Of a DNA stretch of 64,000 nt, positions 58,702 to 64,000 are shown piece by piece. This DNA comes from Sideroxydans sp. (GTDB taxonomy: Bacteria; Pseudomonadota; Gammaproteobacteria; Burkholderiales; Gallionellaceae). The stretch's first letter is position 1. Each line of letters begins with the position of its first letter. The position numbers were made by a program, and so were the translations under genes. Below the pieces are notes generated by a model that had not been told where the DNA came from, made no database searches, and saw only the letters and a list, made by a program, of their open reading frames with translations. The stretch lies in NCBI GenBank assembly GCA_029850585.1, contig JARCRQ010000030.1, positions 1 through 64,000 of the forward strand. The letters run 5' to 3'.

Positions 58702-60780
58702 ATGGATACGCAAACATTGCAAACACTGTATTTAATCGTGCCTGGCGCGCCGTTGTTGGGTGCAATTTTGGCGGGCTTGTTCGGTAAGTTTTTAGGTCGT
58801 ACTTGGACACATCGCATCACCGTTGCCATGGTTGGTGTGTCGCTATTTGCGGCAATACAAATTTTCCGCAGCGTGCTCGAAGGACATGTGTTTGATGGCG
58901 CGGTTTACACTTGGTTGACTTCGGGCGGCACCTCGTTTCATGTTGGTTTCTTAATCGACCGCTTAACTGCCACGATGATGCTGGTGGTCACTTCCGTGTC
59001 GCTGATGGTGCATATTTACACCATCGGTTACATGAAAGACGACGCGGGTTATCAGCGTTTCTTTAGCTATATTTCGCTGTTCACGTTCTCGATGTTGATG
59101 CTGGTGATGGCGAACAACTTCATGCAGTTATTCTTCGGCTGGGAAGCGGTCGGGCTGGTGTCGTATTTGCTGATTGGTTTTTGGTTTAACCGTCCTACTG
59201 CGATTTACGCCAACTTAAAAGCCTTCTTAGTCAATCGCGTCGGCGACTTTGGTTTCATCCTCGGTATCGCGCTGGTGTTGATGGTGTTTGGTTCGCTGAA
59301 CTACGCCGATGTGTTCGCTAAAGTGGCGGAACACGCTAACGATGTCGCGCCGATTGCGGGTATGCAGGTCAATTTGCTGACCGCGATTTGTATTCTGTTA
59401 TTCATCGGCGCGATGGGTAAATCCGCGCAGTTTCCGCTGCATGTATGGTTGCCTGATTCGATGGAAGGTCCAACGCCTATTTCAGCTTTGATTCACGCTG
59501 CGACCATGGTAACGGCGGGTATCTTCATGGTGACGCGCATGTCGCCGATGTTTGAATTGTCGGACACCGCATTGTCTTTCGTGATGATAATCGGGGCGAT
59601 TACCGCACTGTTTATGGGCTTCTTAGGCATTATCCAAAACGATATTAAACGTGTGATTGCCTATTCAACTTTGTCGCAACTGGGCTATATGACGGTAGCA
59701 CTAGGCGCGTCGGCATACCCGATTGCTATCTTCCATTTGATGACGCACGCTTTCTTCAAAGCCTTGCTGTTCTTGGGCGCAGGTAGTGTGATTATGGGGA
59801 TGCACCACGATCAAGACATCCGCAATATGGGTGGCTTGCGCAAGTACATGAAAATCACTTGGATTACGTCCTTGATTGGTTCGCTGGCGTTAATTGGTAC
59901 ACCGTTTTTCTCAGGTTTTTATTCCAAAGACAGCATTATCGAAGCGGTCGAAATGTCGCACACGACCGGGCATACCTTTGCTTATATCGCGGTGCTGGCA
60001 GGTGTGTTTGTCACCGCGTTTTATTCATTCCGTATGTACTTTTTGGTATTCCACGGCGAAGAGCGTTTTGGCAAAGCGGCAGCGCATGATGCCAGCCCTG
60101 CAAAAGCTCATGCAACGCACGATGACCAGCATACAGCGGCACATCATGGCGACCATGACGATGAAGAAGTTTCACACGACCATCATCACGGTTTAAGTGT
60201 GGGCGAGAAGCCGCATGAATCACCTTGGGTGGTGACCTTGCCCTTGGTGTTGTTGGCTATACCGTCGGCTTTGATTGGTTACTTTGCGATAGAGCCGATG
60301 TTGTTCGGTGACTTCTTCAAAGAGGCAATTTACATCGGGCAAAACCATCATGTCATGCACGAAATGGAAGAAGAATTTCACGGCGCATTTGCCATGACTT
60401 TACATGCTTTAACCAGTGTGCCGTTGTGGTTGGCAGCGGCGGGCGTATTCAGCTCGTGGTTCTTCTACATGAAGCGTCCTGATATTCCTGCGGCAATCCA
60501 AAAACGCTTGCAATGGATTTACACCGTGCTGGACAACAAGTATTACTTCGATCGTTTTAACGATTGGTTCTTTGCGGGTGGCGCGCGTGGGGCAAGTAGT
60601 TTCTTGGGCAAATTTGGCGACAAAATTTTGATTGATGGCGTGTTGGTGAATGGCTCGGCAAACTTGGTGGGCAAAATTTCCAGCGTGGTACGTCGCTTCC
60701 AATCGGGCTACATATATCACTACGCGTTCACCATGATTACCGGCGTGTTCATCTTATTGACTATCCGTGAATGGTTTTAA
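58702..60780 (+). CDS. nuoL: NADH-quinone oxidoreductase subunit L (His-rich insertion)
   Basis: GWEAVGLVSYLLIGFWF; LPDSMEGPTPISALIHAATMVTAGIFM; insertion THDDQHTAAHHGDHDDEEVSHDHHHG. Confidence 0.98.
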   Translation: MDTQTLQTLYLIVPGAPLLGAILAGLFGKFLGRTWTHRITVAMVGVSLFAAIQIFRSVLEGHVFDGAVYTWLTSGGTSFHVGFLIDRLTATMMLVVTSVSLMVHIYTIGYMKDDAGYQRFFSYISLFTFSMLMLVMANNFMQLFFGWEAVGLVSYLLIGFWFNRPTAIYANLKAFLVNRVGDFGFILGIALVLMVFGSLNYADVFAKVAEHANDVAPIAGMQVNLLTAICILLFIGAMGKSAQFPLHVWLPDSMEGPTPISALIHAATMVTAGIFMVTRMSPMFELSDTALSFVMIIGAITALFMGFLGIIQNDIKRVIAYSTLSQLGYMTVALGASAYPIAIFHLMTHAFFKALLFLGAGSVIMGMHHDQDIRNMGGLRKYMKITWITSLIGSLALIGTPFFSGFYSKDSIIEAVEMSHTTGHTFAYIAVLAGVFVTAFYSFRMYFLVFHGEERFGKAAAHDASPAKAHATHDDQHTAAHHGDHDDEEVSHDHHHGLSVGEKPHESPWVVTLPLVLLAIPSALIGYFAIEPMLFGDFFKEAIYIGQNHHVMHEMEEEFHGAFAMTLHALTSVPLWLAAAGVFSSWFFYMKRPDIPAAIQKRLQWIYTVLDNKYYFDRFNDWFFAGGARGASSFLGKFGDKILIDGVLVNGSANLVGKISSVVRRFQSGYIYHYAFTMITGVFILLTIREWF

Positions 60781-60855
60781 TTAGCTGGATTGGCAAGTAG
60801 TGAAAGGGGCGTGGCGCAGTGGGTTTCCACTCACCAATTAGGCACACAGTGCCGT

Positions 60856-60883
60856 CCCACTCACCACTCATCACTCATAAAGT
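60856..60883. repeat. 7-nt-period intergenic repeat (nuoL/nuoM spacer)
   Basis: CCCACTC|ACCACTC|ATCACTC|ATAAAGT. Confidence 0.6.
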
Positions 60884-60898
60884 AAAAGGAATAACAGC

Positions 60899-62389
60899 AT
60901 GATTTTTGGACTACCCGTAATTAGTGTCGCAATCTGGTTGCCGATTATTTTCGGCGTGCTGGTATTGGCGACAGGCGATGATAAAAATGCGCCGCTGGCG
61001 CGCAACTTGGCTTTGCTCGGTTCTATCTTGGGCTTCTTAGTCACGCTGCCGCTTTATTCAGGCTTCAACATCACCACCAGCGCGATGCAATTTGAAGAGC
61101 TGCACAACTGGATCCCGTTGTTTAGCATTCACTATCACTTAGGTGTAGATGGCATTTCCATGCTGTTTATTTTGCTCAACAGTTTGTTCACGCCCTTGGT
61201 GGTGTTGGCAGGTTGGAAAGTCATCGACAAACGCGTGGCGCAATACATGGCGGCGTTCTTGATTATGTCGGGCATTGTGAATGGCGTATTCGCGGCACTC
61301 GATGCGATTTTGTTCTATGTGTTTTGGGAAGCGATGCTGATTCCGATGTTCATTATCATCGGCGTGTGGGGCGGGCCCAATCGCATTTACGCGACCATGA
61401 AATTCTTCCTCTATACCTTGTTGGGTTCATTGCTGATGTTGGTGGCGTTGCTGTATTTGTATCGTCAAACGGGCGGCAGTTTTGAGATTTTAGATTTCCA
61501 TCACGTTGGCTTGACCATGACCGCGCAGATTTTAATTTTCATCGCCTTTTTCTTCGCCTTCGCGGTGAAAGTGCCGATGTTCCCTGTGCACACTTGGTTG
61601 CCCGATGCCCACGTTGAAGCTCCCACGGGCGGCTCGGTGGTGTTGGCGGCGATTATGTTGAAAGTAGGCGCGTATGGTTTCTTGCGCTTCTCGATGCCGA
61701 TTACCCCCGATGCTAGCCACAAGTTGGCGGGCGTGATGATTGCGCTGTCACTGATTGCGATTGTCTATATCGGCTTGGTGGCGTTAAAACAATCCGACAT
61801 GAAAAAACTGGTGGCGTATTCCTCGATTTCGCACATGGGCTTTGTCACGCTGGGCTTCTTTATTTTTAACGCCTACGGCATGGAAGGCGCGTTGATGCAG
61901 ATGATTTCACACGGCTTCGTGGCAGGCGCATTGTTCTTGTGTATCGGCGTGTTATACGACCGCGTGCATTCGCGTGAAATCAGTGCTTATGGCGGCGTGG
62001 CAAACAAAATGCCGGTGTTCGCCGCGTTCTTTATGTTGTTCGCCATGGCGAATAGTGGGCTACCCGGCACCAGTGCTTTCGTTGGTGAATTCATGGTCAT
62101 CATGGGCGCGATTAAAGTGAATTTCTGGTACGCCTTTGCGGCGGCTTCAACGCTGATTTTTGGCGCGGCTTATACCTTGTGGATGTACAAGCGCGTGATT
62201 TTTGGTGCGGTGGCAAACCACCATGTTGCCGAGCTTTCCGACATCAATCTGCGCGAAAAAATCATCTTCACGCTGCTGGCAATTTTTGTGTTGGGCATGG
62301 GTATTTACCCTTTGCCGTTTAGCGAAATTTTGCATGTGTCGGTAAATGATTTGCTCGAACACGTCGCGCATTCCAAGCTAATTTATTAA
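60899..62389 (+). CDS. nuoM: NADH-quinone oxidoreductase subunit M
   Basis: FYVFWEAMLIPMFIIIGVWGG; HTWLPDAHVEAPTGGSVVLAAIMLKVGAYGFLRF. Confidence 0.98.
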   Translation: MIFGLPVISVAIWLPIIFGVLVLATGDDKNAPLARNLALLGSILGFLVTLPLYSGFNITTSAMQFEELHNWIPLFSIHYHLGVDGISMLFILLNSLFTPLVVLAGWKVIDKRVAQYMAAFLIMSGIVNGVFAALDAILFYVFWEAMLIPMFIIIGVWGGPNRIYATMKFFLYTLLGSLLMLVALLYLYRQTGGSFEILDFHHVGLTMTAQILIFIAFFFAFAVKVPMFPVHTWLPDAHVEAPTGGSVVLAAIMLKVGAYGFLRFSMPITPDASHKLAGVMIALSLIAIVYIGLVALKQSDMKKLVAYSSISHMGFVTLGFFIFNAYGMEGALMQMISHGFVAGALFLCIGVLYDRVHSREISAYGGVANKMPVFAAFFMLFAMANSGLPGTSAFVGEFMVIMGAIKVNFWYAFAAASTLIFGAAYTLWMYKRVIFGAVANHHVAELSDINLREKIIFTLLAIFVLGMGIYPLPFSEILHVSVNDLLEHVAHSKLIY

Positions 62390-62425
62390 AAAAGTCGTGA
62401 GCGGTGATTGCCTGCCAACACCATT

Positions 62426-62453
62426 GATGACTAACGATTGACCACTTACGCGT
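62426..62453. repeat. 7-nt-period intergenic repeat (nuoM/nuoN spacer)
   Basis: GATGACT|AACGATT|GACCACT|TACGCGT. Confidence 0.5.
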
Positions 62454-62467
62454 TTCTAGAGGTGTAT

Positions 62468-63919
62468 ATGAATTTGATGGCGAACCTAATGCCTGTTGCC
62501 GCAGAAATTTTTCTGTTGTGCATGGTGTGTACGATTTTAATCGTGGACTTATTGCTCACCCAACACGGTAAATTTTGGACCTATTTACTGGTGCAAATCA
62601 CCTTGCTCGGTTGCGCGGCAATTACGGTTTATACGCACGTCGATGGCGTGGTGTATGCCTTTAACAAAATGTATGTGGACGACTTAATGTCCGACGTACT
62701 CAAGCTGATGAGCTATTTGGGCGTGGCGATGATGCTGGTGTATTCACGCCAATACTTGTTGGTACGCGGCTTGTTTACGGGCGAATTCATGGTGCTGGCG
62801 TTGTTCGCTTTGCTCGGCATGAACGTGATGATTTCGGCAAATCATTTCCTGACCTTGTATCTGGGTTTGGAGCTGTTGTCGTTGAGCTTGTACGCGATGG
62901 TGGCGTTGCAACGTGATTCCGCGACGGCGACTGAAGCCGCGATGAAATACTTTGTGTTGGGCGCATTGGCTTCAGGCTTGTTGCTGTACGGCATGTCGAT
63001 GTTGTACGGCGCAACGGGTACGCTCGAACTCGGCGCAATTAAAGATGCGATTACGCATGGTGTGACCAACAAAGCCTTACTCACCTTCGGTTTGGTGTTC
63101 ATTGTGTCAGGCTTGTCGTTTAAGCTCGGTGTCGTGCCGTTCCATATGTGGGTGCCAGACGTGTATCACGGCGCGCCCACTGCGATGACCATGTTCATCG
63201 GCTCTGTGCCTAAATTAGCTGCCTTCGCTTTTGTCGCGCGCATCTTGGTGGAAGGCTTGCAACCCTTGGTGCATGACTGGGCGAGTATGTTGATGATTTT
63301 GGCGATTGCGTCGATGGCGTTGGGTAATTTATCCGCGATTGCGCAGACCAATATGAAGCGCATGTTTGCCTATTCGACCATCACTCATATGGGCTTTTTG
63401 CTGCTCGGTTTTATCAGCGGCGGAGTAGAGGGTTACGGTGCTTCAATGTTCTACGCGGTCACTTATGTACTGATGTCCTTGGGCGGTTTTGGCATGATTA
63501 TGTTGTTGTCGCGCGCAGGGTTTGAGGCAGATAACTTAAGCGACTTTAAGGGCTTGAATCAACGTAGTCCGTGGCTCGCCTTTATGATGATGTTGCTGAT
63601 GTTTTCGATGGCAGGTGTGCCGCCTACGGTAGGCTTTTATGCCAAGTTGTCAGTGCTCAATGCTGTGGTGGTAGCGGGCTACACATGGCTGGCGGTGGTG
63701 GCGGTATTGCTGTCACTCATCGGCGCGTTCTACTACTTGCGTATCGTCAAATTGATGTATTTCGATGCGCCCGAAAGCCACGAAAAAATTCATCTCTCAC
63801 CCGATAGCGCGGTGTTGATTAGCTTTAATGGCTTAGGCGTGTTGGCATTAGGCATGATGCCGGGCATGTTGATGGCGATTTGTGCGGCAGCGGTGCAATA
63901 CTCTTTGCTGTTGCGCTAA
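62468..63919 (+). CDS. nuoN: NADH-quinone oxidoreductase subunit N
   Basis: [67 protein letters not shown]. Confidence 0.98.
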   Translation: MNLMANLMPVAAEIFLLCMVCTILIVDLLLTQHGKFWTYLLVQITLLGCAAITVYTHVDGVVYAFNKMYVDDLMSDVLKLMSYLGVAMMLVYSRQYLLVRGLFTGEFMVLALFALLGMNVMISANHFLTLYLGLELLSLSLYAMVALQRDSATATEAAMKYFVLGALASGLLLYGMSMLYGATGTLELGAIKDAITHGVTNKALLTFGLVFIVSGLSFKLGVVPFHMWVPDVYHGAPTAMTMFIGSVPKLAAFAFVARILVEGLQPLVHDWASMLMILAIASMALGNLSAIAQTNMKRMFAYSTITHMGFLLLGFISGGVEGYGASMFYAVTYVLMSLGGFGMIMLLSRAGFEADNLSDFKGLNQRSPWLAFMMMLLMFSMAGVPPTVGFYAKLSVLNAVVVAGYTWLAVVAVLLSLIGAFYYLRIVKLMYFDAPESHEKIHLSPDSAVLISFNGLGVLALGMMPGMLMAICAAAVQYSLLLR

Positions 63920-63933
63920 TACACCACAAGACT

Positions 63934-64000
63934 ATGTCTGCGGATAATTTGAAGTTGAGTGTTCAGCCTTACCAATTATTGAAAAATCTGCAAATGCAAA
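63934..64000 (+). CDS. Unidentified ORF truncated by the window end
   Basis: MSADNLKLSVQPYQLLKNLQMQ... open to window end. Confidence 0.4.
   Translation, partial: MSADNLKLSVQPYQLLKNLQMQ

Overview
The window looks like a chromosomal segment of a betaproteobacterium, possibly Gallionellales/Nitrosomonadales-like (inferred from gene content and gene order only). Core blocks: a complete nuoA-N complex I operon (49.1-63.9 kb), hom/thrC, panC/panD, tpiA/secG with tRNA-Leu, dapA, feoAB, clpB with a textbook sigma-32 promoter, nadC, psd, an RND efflux pair, a minor-pilin operon, and a MoxR/DUF58/transglutaminase trio. Accessory stretches at 0-3 kb and 33.8-38.8 kb carry toxin-antitoxin pairs (BrnT-like, VapC-like, HigBA-like), an orphan ParA, an NrtR-like regulator divergent from an HD hydrolase, and gene fragments. 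No CRISPR array, rRNA operon or intact transposon was seen. The observations most worth following up are: (1) selU/mnmH and selD, which face each other divergently across about 11 bp and are both frame-disrupted; (2) a 22-bp-arm palindrome between the NrtR-like regulator and the HD hydrolase; (3) a 67-aa lipoprotein in the usual bamC slot that keeps only a BamC 'lasso'-like motif; (4) a duplicated nuoD 5' end creating a 39-codon micro-ORF between nuoC and nuoD; (5) several dispersed repeat families, including a ~70-nt structured repeat with a compensatory base-pair change, 7-nt-period repeats in intergenic spacers, and a palindromic repeat read in frame inside an rlmN-like gene; (6) a recurrent TATAAT-NCGCGCC promoter signature, one copy of which predicts a near-leaderless roxA mRNA. 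All calls come from reading the sequence by eye; no database search was run.
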